The notes: generated by a model from the sequence alone, not told the origin. 64,000 nucleotides of DNA from Chinchilla lanigera (GCF_000276665.1 NW_004955502.1:6460046-6524045); one strand, 5' to 3'; counted from the stretch's first letter, positions 24,702 to 36,784 are shown. Made by a program: numbers and translations.

Positions 24702-24885
24702 GCTTGGTGTGGTGGTGCACTTCTATAATACCAGCACTCTCAGAGGTTAAAGGAAAAGGATCATAAGTTCAAACCCAGTCTGGGCAACTTAGTAAGGCCC
24801 TATCTCAAAATAAAACATACAAAAGGGCTGAGGATACTTCAGTGCAAAGGCACTGGGTTCAATCATCAGTTCTGCAAAACAAAGA
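24702..24885 (+). mobile_element. B4-like composite SINE (B1 + ID halves)
   Basis: Left half 'gcttggtgtggtggtgcacttctataataccagcactctc..tgggcaacttagtaaggccctatctcaaaa', right half 'gggctgaggatacttcagtgcaaaggcactgggttcaatcatcag'. Same architecture as 22961-23159. Confidence 0.88.
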
Positions 24886-25119
24886 ACCCTTACACCTTAT
24901 GGTGCCTGACTTGTAGAAATCTTAGTTTAATGGAATTGTTGATATGTTTATCTCAGTCAAAAGGATTTAGATGAAAAATACTAATCTACAGAAGGTAACA
25001 GTAGACTAGAAATGCTTCTGTTATACTCTCATGGCTAAGGGGCCTACAGGCCCTTTAAACTCAAACTATCCTGTACATGCACATATCATAGTGATGTCAT
25101 CAGCATTGTAGTAAATGAA

Positions 25120-25750
25120 AGCCTAAGCACTCTTTGGGACAAGGTCTTGCCTCAAAAACACCTTGAAGCACTGTGCATGGCCAGGGGCATCACGCGAAGT
25201 CCTTGCAGAACTGCTGGTATCTGGAGTATCCGCTCCAGAGAAGATGATCTGACCCCCAAGGACGCCAGACAGATTGCACAGAGCTGGCCATGAGCTCACT
25301 TGCCCTGACCCTACGGTCTGGGTCTTCTCTCCACTTTCACTCAGCTTCACAGAGGGCACTGCAAGCGCAGCTGCACTGAGCCCCACGGGACACAATCCAC
25401 CCTTAGACGCCACATCAGACTGACTGGGTGCCTCACAGCACGGCCAGCACCTCAGAGTGGGCTCTGAGCTCGGCCTTGGAGGACCTGCATGGTTTTTCTG
25501 CTCCAGTCCCCACAGGTGTTCTCGTATAGATAATGCAGTCGAACCTGAGTGGCAACTGGTTGCCTGGAAGAATTATCATTTTACTGGAAAACACACCAGA
25601 CATCTCCCTCCATATCACCTGACCTTGGTTCAGAAAGTAGGCGGCATGAGGTGCTTGGGCCTTCCATGAGTTTCTCCAAGGATCCAGGTGTGCTGTGGAG
25701 TTCATGGTGACTTCACTGCTGCCCAAGCGTCAGCCTATCCCACAGATTCT
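25120..25750 (-). other. Unexplained GC-richer block with open frames
   Basis: Clearly GC-richer than its surroundings and retaining several CpGs. Minus-strand frames 25433-25726 (97 codons) and 25123-25413 (96 codons, open further upstream in its own frame) lie end to end in different frames. I recognise no family in either. Options are a decayed retrocopy of a gene, an old LTR/CpG-rich element, or a non-coding regulatory island. No poly(A) or target-site duplication was identified. Confidence 0.35.
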
Positions 25751-26354
25751 GGGGGCTGCCGGATTCCCTCTTCACACATGAGTCTGAAGCACCAGATCAC
25801 AGCAAAAGGCTGAGCCTAGAAGGCTGAAATAAGTGAACATTCATTCGCATTCCAAAGGTGCTCGCCTTTGTTTGGAGAAGACAAACCGTGTGCTCACTGA
25901 CCATCCATCTACAATCATCTCTGACGCACCTCATACAGGTTTGCTGAGAGCTTTAAACCCTCCTAATCTCAGCTGGTTCACATTTGACTGATGAAATTTT
26001 AGCCGAGTAGCTGTGTGTTCAGCTGCAATCAGCATTTCATTTGATCATTTAAACAGAGGAATGCATTATTTTTCTTCTTTCCTTAATCTTTTCCTTTTTA
26101 ACAAAAAAGGCCTTAGGTTGGAAGGGATATGAAACAAATTACTGATCCCTTTGGAGAAAAGCTCTGTACAAGCAGAAGCATTATTGCATCTGGCCCATCT
26201 AAAACTGAGCTTCCTGCCCTTTACAAAACTTCAGCTTCTTTAGGGCTTTCTGAATAATTAAAGACACCCATATTTGTGCCTTCTCAAATACTTCTTACAT
26301 TCTTTTTAAAAAATTTAGGAGAGTATAGTGGAGACAGATTGCTTGGGCACATTT
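25751..26354. other. No gene seen
   Basis: Unique-looking AT-rich sequence; 25980-26080 is a weak conserved-element candidate only by composition. Confidence 0.4.
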
Positions 26355-26445
26355 CCTAGCCCAGGAATTCCTAGCTTTCTTAACCTTTCTATGACTCAGT
26401 CTACTCAGCTATAAAATTGTCACAAATAATACTTCTTTAACCCAC
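26355..26445 (+). mobile_element. MIR 3' relic
   Basis: 'ttcttaacctttctatgactcagtctactcagctataaaattgtcacaaataatac' follows the MIR 3' half ('cttaacctctctgtgcctcagtttcctcatctgtaaaat'). Confidence 0.65.
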
Positions 26446-26979
26446 TTTCCATTTGTCCTAAGAATACTCAACAGCAGCACATGTAGCTGCAGCTGTTATC
26501 CCTACATAACTTGCAGATTAGAGGCCTAAACAAACTTGCCCAAGAAATATCTGGTTTTTATTATTATTTCCCAACGCTCAAGTATATCAATAGTCTTTGC
26601 AAACAAAAGTATCTTTCTATTTATAGTATTCTGGGTTTAGTAATGATATTTTCATTTACAAAAGATAATAACTCTCAATTTCGGCAAATTAGACAAATAC
26701 TGGCAGCAAATTGCACTTTGTTTTTCTAAATGGGAAGTGGGTTTATAACACATTGCATAGAATGAATTAATGTGTGTAAAACAGAATAATCACCAGCACA
26801 AAGCTTGGGCTCTATAATGTTAGGTATTATTTTTTAAACCAACCTTCCCAAAATGATATATTTTAAAAATTTAGATTAAACTCACAGGTTTTGTTCTCTT
26901 TGCAGTCCATCTGTCATCAGGACACACATCACAGCAATGAGCTCCAAATTTATACTATTGAGGAAACTTTCTTTTTCCC

Positions 26980-27045
26980 TTGAATTTTGATTTCCCTCAT
27001 CTATAAAATTGGGATGATGGTGACGACTGCCTCACAGGACTGTTT
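26980..27045 (+). mobile_element. MIR 3' relic
   Basis: 'tttccctcatctataaaattgggatgatggtgacgactgcctcacaggactg' matches the MIR 3' consensus order. Confidence 0.65.
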
Positions 27046-27049
27046 ATTG

Positions 27050-28139
27050 GCAAACTGGAGAATGGAGGTCTATGCACGGAGACGCTGAGCCCCTCATCTG
27101 GCCTAAGGCAGAGGAAGACCGGGGCCACAATCTGGATGATCAGGTAGATGGGGTCTAGCCTGGGATCTTCAAATGGCAGGCACAGGACTGGCTGAGAAAT
27201 CAAAATAAAATCAGCTCAGAAAGGAGCCAACGACAAGGAGGAGGTCCATTGCAGGAGGCATCCAGCTGATAATGACTAACTGGCTCTGCAGCTTGGTTCC
27301 CTCAGGACAGGGCCACCAGGCAACTGCCAAACAGCCTGAATAAAGAGGAGGTCAACACCCAAGAGAAAAGGTAGGCCTGGAAAAGTGGGCTGCTTCAGGG
27401 AGGAATAATGGATGGGCCAGCAGAGCTAGCACTAAGGGAAGCCCACAGCTGATATAAACTGAAAACAGCATAGGGCTTTATACCAAGAGTGACTTCCTAT
27501 GGCAGAACAGCATAGGAAAAAAAAAAAAAAAACAGCACAGCACCTGCCGTATTACGAGAGAAAGTTCAGTCAGGTGCCACTCTGGGGAAGGGGCAGTGGT
27601 GTGGGACCGAGCCACAGAACACCTGCACTCTGGTTTCACCCCAAGAATGAAGTGTTTCCTACCACGGAGACTAGCAGAGAGACAGCAAGGGAGGATAGAT
27701 GAGGAGAAAGTGAGGGCTAGACATAGATCTCCTGAGATCCCCTGAGAATTTGAAGCTCAGGCAGGGAAGGTACAGAGCCTGAATTCCCTGGTGGGAGGCC
27801 AAGTTCAGTGAATGTGGCTCTTGCAGGTGGCTGGATCTGAAATCCACTGGATTAAGTCCAGTGGTCAGCTAGAGCCACCACTCCATTGCCAACATCCAGC
27901 TGAGACTGGTGGTATGATTGACTCCCTTGTACCAATGCGAGCTGGAATGCATTGCAGCCCGGACAGGAGCTATACCCTAGGGTTTACAGAGAGGAGTTGG
28001 TCTTGAACAGGGATGGTCACCTCACAACCCCCACGCTACAAAGTGGAGCGGAGAGGGCAATGACTTGCTGGATGCCGAAGACTTCTGGTCCTGGAAGGAA
28101 ATCACTCATGCAGAAATACATTGGCAATTTTTTGAGCAA
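27050..28139 (+). mobile_element. Probable L1 5' UTR part
   Basis: GC-richer sequence with an internal poly(A) at 27519-27533, directly upstream of unambiguous L1 5' material at 28140. It contains L1-5'UTR-like phrases (gaattccctggtgggaggccaagtt; agctgagactggtgg), but I did not find the gaagatggc start hallmark and the left edge is uncertain. Confidence 0.45.
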
Positions 28140-29803
28140 CTGTTTTCTCTTTGTGTTTTCATTTTCTTTTTCTTTGTAGTGCATGGAGTTTAATTTCCTA
28201 TTTTCTTTTTATTTTGTTTGTGTGTGGGTTCCTCTTTTATTCTTTTTCTTTTATCTCTTTCAATTTTTCCCTTTTTTTCTTATTTTTCCTTTAGCTCACT
28301 CTATTTTTTCTTATTTTTCCTTTTATTTGTTGGTTTTTTTCTGTTTTATCTAATACTACTAAATTCCTTTTACTCCTTAATAGGCTCCTTTATTTCACTT
28401 TTATCACCTGTTTCTCATCTTTTATCACTTAATTTTTCAAATTCTACTTTTTTCATGCTCCCATTCCCCACAGTCTCTATTCCTACTAATATAAGCATTA
28501 AGCTTTATTAACTTATAGACAGCTACTTAGCTACATCTTATTACTGCTGAATATTGTTCTATTACTAGTGGAGTTAAAGTTCTTCTATTGAGTAGGTGTT
28601 TACAGTAGATCAAAATCTGGTTTGCCTTAATGTTTATAGTGTAATCATAGGTCTCTTTTCTATGTTAAGGATGCTACAGTATTGATTTGTAAGATTTGCC
28701 AATATCCAGTTTGTATTTGAGAATAGTTGATGCTTATTTTATTACTACAGCCAAAGTGACATAGTTGTTACTATCAATTGGTTTTCTCAGTATGCCAATA
28801 TCTGGATTGCCTGGGTATCATAAATACTACAGGAGACAATATAGGGCCAAATAAGCTGCAACCTCCTCTTTCAAATAAATGGAGGTGGTTGGATCACAGG
28901 ACAGAGGCAAAGGCCAATAGTTAGCCATGGCCAGAGGGCATCTCTGAAAATTAGACACTTACTTAAGAGGTCTCTATACTAGCAGCAAAGCTACCCTTAA
29001 AAGGCACCAGCAAACCCCACCACAAAAAAACAAACAAGTAAACAAAAAAGAGAAACATGAGAAGACAAGGCGTAAAATGTCTCCCCAAGCTCCTGAATTC
29101 CCCAAAGGCAATTCAGGAGGCAGCAAAGGGGAGGAAACCAAAAGTCACACTGCCAAATTATCTGTTTGTTTGTTTTGTTTTTTTTTTCCTCCGGTACCAG
29201 GAACCGAACTCATGACCTTGCACTTGCCAGGCAGGCGCTTTTGCCACAGAGCTAAATCCCCAGCCCCTATCTGAAAGGATAATAGTAGAGGTAGCAAAAC
29301 AGATCAATAAGGTGCTTGGCAAAATCAGAGAAGATATAACTAAACAGGTAATGATCCTAATGAAATAATCAATGAGTCTACAGAGGACACTAATAAAAAG
29401 CCACCAGAGTTAAAGAAAGAGATGGAAAACATGAATGCCCAACACAAAAAAGAGCTAGAGTCTATATTAAAGCTCCAAGTAGATATCCAGGGGATTAAAA
29501 ATATGAGCAGCAAAAGCAACCAAAAAGAATCTCACAGACTAAAAATGAAAGGGTGGAAAATAATACCCCATACAACAAGAACATGAAAGCAAGCAGGAGT
29601 AGTTATCTATTTTCAGACAAAGTAGACTTTAAGCAAGATTGATCAGGAAATTCAAAAATAGATGTAAAAATACTCAACAAGCTACTCACAAATACAATTC
29701 AACGTTCTTCATCCTAGTGAAGCAACTATGGGTCAACATACACAAACCAATAATTGTAATCCATCACATAAACAGAAACAAGTACAGAGCTCACATGAAT
29801 TTT
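28140..29803 (+). mobile_element. L1 5' UTR/ORF1 segment with internal deletion
   Basis: A pyrimidine-rich stretch (28140-28460) is followed by blocks parallel to the L1 at 42550-42840: 'attactacagccaaagtgacatag', 'cagtatgccaatatctggattgcctgggtatcataaatac' and 'agggcatctctgaaaattag'. A broken ORF1 N-terminal part (29077-29158, 29274-29560) follows. The copy then jumps to a small ORF2 reverse-transcriptase fragment (29725-29803; 'gtcaacatacacaaaccaata..cacataaacagaaacaag'). The rest of ORF1 and most of ORF2 are missing. Confidence 0.8.
29165..29267 (-). mobile_element. ID SINE, antisense, inside L1 ORF1
   Basis: Reverse complement of a full ID: T-rich tail, 'ctccggtaccaggaaccgaactcatgacc', 'tgccaggcaggcgcttttgccacagagctaaatccccagcccc'. 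A short target-site duplication tatctg (29159-29164, 29268-29273) shows that it inserted into the L1 ORF1 region. Confidence 0.93.
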
Positions 29804-30683
29804 TCCAATTTCTTTTGTGCCCAAACCAAGGTCTCTCCTATATACAATGTTCCTTAATCTTTGCAGTAATGTTGGCTGAATGCTATGAAGAGTTATGCTC
29901 CCTTGTGAAGGAAAAAAGGGGACAAATGTAAGAGACAGTAGATCATTTAATGCTAGATATCTTTGGAGCTCTCCAAAGTTGAAAGGGTGTTGCTCTTTGC
30001 AGGGGCCCTGTCTCTGGGACAGGGTGGACTTTTCTCCTTCTCTCCACAAGTTTATGTTGGGAAATAAGATGTTTTTCCAGATTCCACTGCTCCAAGGCTG
30101 TACAGGTCATGTACATTGTGTGCTGGTATAGTGCTAGGTGGCCCTCCAAGTTCTCATCCCTGGGCTAGAGGTTTCTCTACCTCACTTTTTGACAAATAGC
30201 CAGACTAGCACACAAAATAAGGGTACTTTCCCTGGAGGTTTTCTTGGACATGAGAAGGATATAGTGCTCTATGCTTCTGGTGACATTTCTGGAGGAAGTA
30301 GTGCTTCCCACGCCTCACGAAATGAGCTCTATAGCAGCCAGATGTTGCTCAAGCTCCTCTTCTATTTGCTTCAGCTGGTCCACTTGCTGGACCAGGCCCC
30401 CTGCCTCTTGATTTACATGGCAGAAGAGAGTGAAGAATAGTCAAGCCACCTACCCCACCTTTCTTGGTGAGGGGGAGGAATTTTTCTATCATTTCCAAGG
30501 TTTGCAAGACATCTCCAGGCTCTAAATGGACTGATTCCCAGTCCTCCCAGTCCTTCTAAGCTACCAAGAAGGTGAAGGCCAGGGGTTGTTTATCAGCCCC
30601 TGTTTTTTCAGCCCCTGTTCATCAGGACTCTCCCTCCCCTTTAGGTGCTGTTTCCACAGACACCAGAGGACCACTCATCTCAA

Positions 30684-30702
30684 TGTCCTGCTGACTATGC
30701 CA
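30684..30702 (-). promoter_or_regulatory. Retroviral primer-binding site, tRNA-Ser-like
   Basis: On the minus strand it reads tggcatagtcagcaggaca, 2 nt after the LTR terminus ..gtggaacaaca. The complement of a serine tRNA 3' end is expected to begin tggcgtagtcggcagga. The two G-to-A differences here are exactly what CpG decay produces. This fits a Ser-primed ERV, the feature after which the HERV-S group is named. Confidence 0.6.
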
Positions 30703-30704
30703 GG

Positions 30705-31262
30705 TGTTGTTCCACTCAGGAGGCCCAAGGGAGATTTTCACAGGTGAGGTCACAAGATTAAAGAACACATGTGTGCAAGACATCAGCAACAACAGCAGGC
30801 AGCATGGAGCAGAGCAGAGCCCAAGAGCACAAGAGCAGACTGCATTTTTATTGTATAATTCTTATACAGATTGTTATTTCATATTTACATTCTTGCATAG
30901 TGCCATAACCAGTGTGTTTACCTGTGCTAGCTCATGGTTATAAAACTTTATCCTGCTGTGTACCTGCACTAGACAACCAGGGTCCTAAGGTATCCTTAGA
31001 CACCCTGAGCTTTGAAGCAGTCTGAGTAGTTGCCCAGAACATATTTCCTGGTCATGAAATGATATTTTTTCAGGATTGACATCTTATTCCTGGTTTCCCA
31101 GCCTCCTTTCTGGTTCTCTGTGATTGACAGATTACAATCTGTTATCCATCCAAATTGCCAAGTTCTAATCTCCTGCCTCTGTACTACTGAGTCTCCTGGA
31201 CACCACTCTACATTTTGAGACCTATCTCAAGAGTTTGCCCAGCAAGGGCAATGATCATGACA
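30705..31262 (-). mobile_element. ERV 5' LTR (proposed limits)
   Basis: Minus-strand sequence starting tgtcatgatcattgccc and ending gagtggaacaaca gives terminal TGT..ACA. An AATAAA polyadenylation signal lies at 30852-30847. The 3' (U5) boundary is strong because a primer-binding site follows; the outer boundary at 31262 was chosen only from the TGT terminus and is tentative. Confidence 0.55.
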
Positions 31263-33149
31263 CCTCCTCATGCTGTTCCTCAAATTTCTAGTCCTGGTGA
31301 GTAATGCTTACAGCCAACTGAGTCTCAGAAAGGTCTTCTCCTGTAAGAAGAATAGCTGTTCTACTAGAAAGTAAGGGAGAGAAAGTATGCAAGGCTCCTG
31401 TAAGCCCTCAACACTGTGCCTCATTTTACATTTCTAGGAAGACATGAATGTCAAAAGGGAAAAATAAAAGAAACTTGTTAAAGTTCCAACAAACTGAGCA
31501 GTTCTCTGGGAGGCATAGTTTTATTCTACTTAGGGCTCTTTAATAAATAATTAATCTTATAGCTATTTGCTTGTAACTAAGAGCAATCCTGCTAAGTAGC
31601 AATAAATTATTGCTGTAATACAGGGAACAAAAGAGAACGTGACTTGTATTTTTAAAGGTATATATTTTAGATTTTTTTTTCCAAAACAATCCAATCAGCC
31701 TGTGCAGAGACTGTCTTAAATCCTCTCTCCACATGCAGTGAGCCTTTCGGAAACATTGCTAAATGCAACTAAGACACAAAAAAGCTACAAGCAAAGCCGC
31801 AATGGTGAAAAGGCCAAGATCTCGAGGGACAATGACTGGCACAGGTGATGAGCCTCTATGCAGTAGGGGGCCACAGCCACCCAAGTTAGAGGGCTTTTGT
31901 TAATTATGAATATTATTAGTTCAGAATCAATTAAAATTTTCACAGGATATAGGACAAACTTCAGTGTACAAAACTGAGAGCCACCAAGAGACATACAAAC
32001 AGAACATAATTTAGAAGCAAGTTCCTTTCAATTCATGTGCATTCCCAGAAGAGGGTTAAACGTGGGCCAGTGCTGAAATCAGATGAGTGATGAAAACTGA
32101 AGATAGATAGACATACAAATATGATGCCTGAGAATGTCAAAATTTTTCATTAATTCCATTCAGCTAATCTTTATTCAGCTCCTGTTCTATGTAACAGCAC
32201 ACCAGCTTCTCCATCAAATATCTACCTTGTGGGTCTCAAGACATCACTCTATTTAAAATTTCACAAATTCTCCTGAGCTTCTAATGTCACCAGTCTTCAC
32301 TCACTGATTGTGGATTGTAAAACTTTACTTGAAAACCCCGTCACTGCTACAGCATCTTTCTTTATATTAGTTGCCTAATATTCTGTCATGTCTCCCCCAA
32401 ACACTGTAATTTAAGAAGATAGTAATGATACCTGGTCTTGCATAAGTACCCCAAACAACTAAAAACAGGTAAATTTGCTGAAATGAATCTTTTGCCAAAA
32501 GCTATGTCTAGAATACATGTTTGAAAGATAAAGTTATTTTACGCATGAGTATTTTATATAGTATTAATGATCCATTGACTAGCAAACAGTGTTTTTCCTG
32601 ATTCATTTCTGTTTCATTTTCTGTCCCTGATAGCTTTTTAATTAGGTGGCTTGTTTGTCAAAGCCGGTTTGTCATGCTTGTTCTCTTTCATGAATTCAGA
32701 AATAATCACTGCAGGTGTTGTATAAATTGTACAGGACGACGGACTGTCATGATCAATTGCTGATTAATTTGGTACACTTTCTGCTTCTCTGATGCGGTCA
32801 CACTCTCTCAAATGAAAAACAATAAACAATCATTACACACTTAGTGTTTGTTTAGGCCCTTCATCACTGATAGCAGAAATGGGATGAATTTTTAAGCAAG
32901 TGTTTTCACCAAACTTTTAACAAATTCTGTTGTCTAAAAACTATTGTTGATTTTATTTTTTATTCTAAGAAGCCAGTGACTGTATCTAAACAATATATGA
33001 ATGTATGTAAAGGAAAAATACTTTATGGGTAGAATTCATATGTACTATTAAAAGTGAAACATTTTAAAGAGGAGCTAACAAATGTAAAAGGCACTCCTTC
33101 ACATTTTAATAACAGAAATATCATCCAAATGCTGCTGACTTCATTCTCT
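31263..33149. other. No gene seen; candidate conserved non-coding DNA
   Basis: About 1.9 kb mostly unique. Weak L2/MIR-like wording occurs at 32165-32200. 32560-32850 ('ttttaattaggtggcttgtttgtc', 'gctgattaatttggtac', 'aacaataaacaatcattac') has clustered TAAT and forkhead-like cores and no repeat signature. Confidence 0.4.
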
Positions 33150-33235
33150 GTGCCAGGTATTTTACATATATTTTGCCATATAGCCATTACCCAACTATTG
33201 ATATTAGCGTATTTAGATAATAATCAGTTGTCCCA
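33150..33235 (-). mobile_element. MIR-family relic, antisense
   Basis: 'ctctgtgccaggtattttacatatattttgccatatagcc' matches the antisense MIR block ('tgtgccaggcactgtgctaagcgctttacatatatt'). Confidence 0.6.
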
Positions 33236-33921
33236 GGTAGACCAGTTGTCGTGTATTAGGGTTTAGAATGAGTTCTTCAAAACTTCACAGTGTTGACTGA
33301 GCAGTAGACTTTACTGGGGGAAGGAGGAAATGTCACATGTCGGAGTCAGCAAAAAGAAAGTCTGTGTTCATATTTGCTCTTTACTTCACATCGAAGCATC
33401 CTGGGCAGCTCTGGCTAAACCTCAGGCCAGCAGGGCAGGATAACTGCTGAACTCCAGTGTGACTCCATAATGCTTATTGTTGACAACTGCATAGTACATA
33501 ACAGCTGAGGGCAGAGGAAGTGATTAGACTGTGTTTTGGGTGCAGCCTGGTTTGGGAGTGCAGCAGTTATAAAGACAGATCCAGGTTCAGAGGTACTCAA
33601 GTCTCTCCTCTCAGGGAACTAGAGGCAGTCCCGGGGACAGCTGCTCCCAATGACAGCAGTCCCAGGTTTCAGTGACCTTTTTCCATGTGACCCGGAGTAA
33701 ACACATTTGGAATATTTTGTCCATTGAGCAATTGAAATTAATTCCTACAGAGATTGTGTTACTTATTCCAGATCAGAAGGCAGCTGAATGGAATCTTTGA
33801 CATACTCAAACTGTTAATCTGTCATTGTGAAATGGAAAAGCTACTTTTTGGGATAAGATGGTCAAAAAGATGACAGTGTCTACTGTCAGCTGAACTGTAT
33901 GAAAGCAAAAGGAACCATGAA
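33236..33921. other. No gene seen
   Basis: Unique-looking sequence without a supported feature. Confidence 0.45.
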
Positions 33922-33989
33922 GGCTAGGGTGTGGCTTGGTGGTAAGCACCAGCCTAGCACACACAAGGCCCTGGGCTGCATCTCTAAGC
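33922..33989 (+). mobile_element. ID/B4-type SINE fragment
   Basis: 'ggctagggtgtggcttggtggtaagcaccagcctagcacacacaaggccctgggctgcatctct' is a tRNA-derived SINE head. No clear A-tail remains. Confidence 0.75.
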
Positions 33990-34984
33990 TGATTAATGAA
34001 AGAATAAATAGTGAAGGATAATAGCACATAGGTCAGAAAACGGTGACTGAAATAAATGTATCCTATAATCTGTATTTTTGGGGGGGAAACATTTTGATAT
34101 TACGTTTTGACTCATGCCTGTATAATACTATAGTGTGACTAGCTCTTTTTAAAAAGACAGAATGGTTAATGGAGTGTGCTATCTATTGAAGTCACAGTTG
34201 TGAAAGGCAAACACCACAGGAAGAGACAACAGGGCAGACAGTGTGAAAAGACCCTACTACAATGAAAAGTCAAGTCACAAGCACAAAATGATAATTAACG
34301 AAACTGGACTGGATCAGGGAGAACTTTCAGAAAGGAATAATAACCTAGCCAAACTTTAAAATATGAACAAGTATTATCTAGATTTAGCAAGAAGATATAT
34401 ATATAAATTCCCAGAGACAACGGAGGTGATAACAAGTTTGGGGAAATGTGAGTTCTCAAAACTGAGTAGGGGGTACATGTTCTGGAGTGCAACATTGTGC
34501 ATGCTGAACTCAGTCGCAATTTTGATCAGAAATAAATTTTAAAATGCACATACACTGAAAGGAAATTAATGATTGGAGAATTTTAAGTAGTACAGTGATA
34601 AATACTATTTCAGAAAAACTATGATAATAAAGTGGAGGGTGAAGTGGAGGGTGAGCTGAAAGGGGAAATACCAGAACAAAATCATTGACAATAGGGATAC
34701 TAAGAACGGAAATTAATGAATGAATGCAGTCAACTCAATCTGGTCACTGTTTGGAGGTATGAAGGCAATTTCTTGCTTGGATGAGGGGTAACATGACTGT
34801 TCCAGAAAAAGAAATACAAGTAAAAAGCCTCATATTTGTGAAGAAAGTTCTTCTGAAAGACCCACTCAGTCCATATATATGTACAGTTCTTAGGTTTTAA
34901 ATATCAATTTAATAACTATTTTTTCCTGAGGAAAAATCTGTATATCTAGAAGGGTCATCACACAGACCTTTCCTCTTCACCTAT
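33990..34984. other. No gene seen
   Basis: AT-rich unique-looking sequence with a short TA run at 34396-34405. Confidence 0.45.
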
Positions 34985-35205
34985 TGTGCAAAGCTCATTA
35001 CAGATGCTCTTCCTGGAAAACAAATTTCCCCTACTTGCATTCCTATCATCTGCCTCATTTATTAATCCTTATTATGAGATACATGATTTATTTAGTCACA
35101 TTAACCTGTTACCTTGGAAGGCTGGGATGAATTGAATCAGTTTTATTTCTCACAGAGCTAAAGTATCCTAAGGCCATCATAGGGTGCTCAATAAATATTG
35201 AATAA
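34985..35205 (+). mobile_element. L2 3'-end relic
   Basis: Ends 'gggtgctcaataaatattgaataaaa', the hallmark L2 terminus. Upstream wording (tttcccctacttgcattcctatc..) is compatible with L2. Confidence 0.6.
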
Positions 35206-35764
35206 AAGTTAGTTAATGCATGAGCTGTGTTTACTGGGACATAAAACTATAATATGGGAATTAGTTTTCTCCAACTATTCTAAACATTGAGCAAAAGTAA
35301 TAATCTCTAACTCTACCTCTGTTTTTGTTTCTCTCTCCCCTCTCCAACAGAATACTGAGGTTACCTCAATAAAAGAATACTTTTAATAACCAGAGTTAAT
35401 ATTTATTGACCATCTACCATATTCTACCTCAGTACCACAGTACTGCGTATACTATATATGTTCCCTCATTTCATTCCCTTAATTAACATTAGTTGAATGA
35501 TGGGATGAATGAGCTAGATAATGTCCTAGGTATGTGGGATGCATAGAAAATATATGCCCTCACAGAGAATATGGAAAGTAAACAAGGAAAACAGTAATAA
35601 ACAAACAAAATTCAGACTGTACAAAGTGAACTGTAATAAAAGAAATAAATTAGGAGTTGTTGAAGAATGTGGAGGTCAGGGGCATGCATTAGGTTGAAAG
35701 TTCTCCTCAAGAAGATGGCCTTTATTCTAAAGTTTGGTTAAAAAGGACACACTCATATGATAGT

Positions 35765-36114
35765 TGTTATGGTTTGTGTCTGTGTGTCCCCCCAAAGCCT
35801 CATGTGGTCATGGGGCAGGCTTTTAGAGTTTGATTGATTATGGGTGTGAGAGCTACACCCGCCCTGGGGTGGATAATTTACATATGTAAGGGAGAGGAAG
35901 AGGCTGCTTGCCACCATTCCTCCCTTTTGTGCTTGTTGCTTTTGCTGTGTTCTGCGGCCATGAGCTGTAGCCCTCTGCCATGTGCCACTCTGCCTTCTAA
36001 CCTGCCAAATATGGACTGAAACCTCCACAAACTGTAAGCGAAATAAATCTTTCCTTCCTTAATTTTGGGCATCAGGTATTTTGTCCCAGCAACAAGAGAA
36101 AAGTAACCAAGGCA
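35765..36114 (+). mobile_element. MaLR solo LTR
   Basis: Begins tgttatggtttgtgtctg and ends caacaagagaaaagtaaccaaggca (TG..CA). The perfect 5-bp target-site duplication atagt occupies 35760-35764 and 36115-36119. The 'gaaataaatctttcc' block is the polyadenylation region. This is the best-preserved sense-orientation copy of the LTR family also at 23793, 39830 and 59054; length 350 bp. Confidence 0.95.
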
Positions 36115-36684
36115 ATAGTCTAGAAAAAGAAATAGATTTTGAGGTAGGAAATGTTTTGATTATTCTGAGAAAACAAGAGAAGGTGAACAAGGCTGGAGTA
36201 TGATTAGGCAAGGCAAGATAGGTGCGACTTGGATTATGAAAGGTAAGGAAGAGCAGCCACTGTGAGTCAAGAAGTCTATGAAAGAAGGAGGAGATAACAA
36301 ATACAATGGAAAATCAATGGACTGTTTTTAGGAAAAGAGTTCCTAGCTGAGGTGCATGGTCTGGCTGCAGAGAGAAAACAGACTTGGAGGAATGTTCAAA
36401 AGACACAGAAGGCTCTCCCCAGTGGCATGGGAAGATAGAAGGAAAAGAGGATGGGTGATTGGAAATATAATTTTGAGGTAAAACATACAAACCTGGCTGA
36501 TCTGTTGGGTGTGGGTGATAAGAAGACAAGCATCAAGGGTGAAACCCAGGTATTTCGTTGCACAATCAAAAGTAAAATGTGTGTCATTTACTAACGTGGA
36601 ATACAGGGAATAAAAGAGGTAGGGAGAGGAATTGAGGCAATTGTTTGGATCAAGTAAATATACATATATATTATAGCTAATACA

Positions 36685-36784
36685 NNNNNNNNNNNNNNNN
36701 NNNNNNNNNNNNNNNNNNNNNNNNNNNNNNNNNNNNNNNNNNNNNNNNNNNNNNNNNNNNNNNNNNNNNNNNNNNNNNNNNNNN
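36685..36784. other. Assembly gap (100 N)
   Basis: Exactly 100 Ns, a conventional placeholder for a gap of unknown size. The minus-strand open frame drawn through it (36343-36789) is an artefact. Confidence 0.99.

Larger units (their letters stand above)
29804..31262 (-). mobile_element. 5' portion of an endogenous retrovirus (ERV)
   Basis: On the minus strand the order is LTR (31262 to 30705), 2-nt spacer, primer-binding-site-like sequence (30702 to 30684), then about 880 bp of internal sequence that could be leader plus gag. Minus-strand frames include a heptad-like stretch near 30365-30410 (VQQVDQLKQIEEELEQHL) and others at 29943-30149 and 29726-30049. None is intact and no gag family could be named. 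The 3' part of the provirus is absent; its internal DNA abuts an L1 fragment on the left. Confidence 0.6.

Noticed and set aside
34396..34405. Short TA run as a promoter TATA box
   Set aside because: No transcription-unit context; it is a minor AT repeat.
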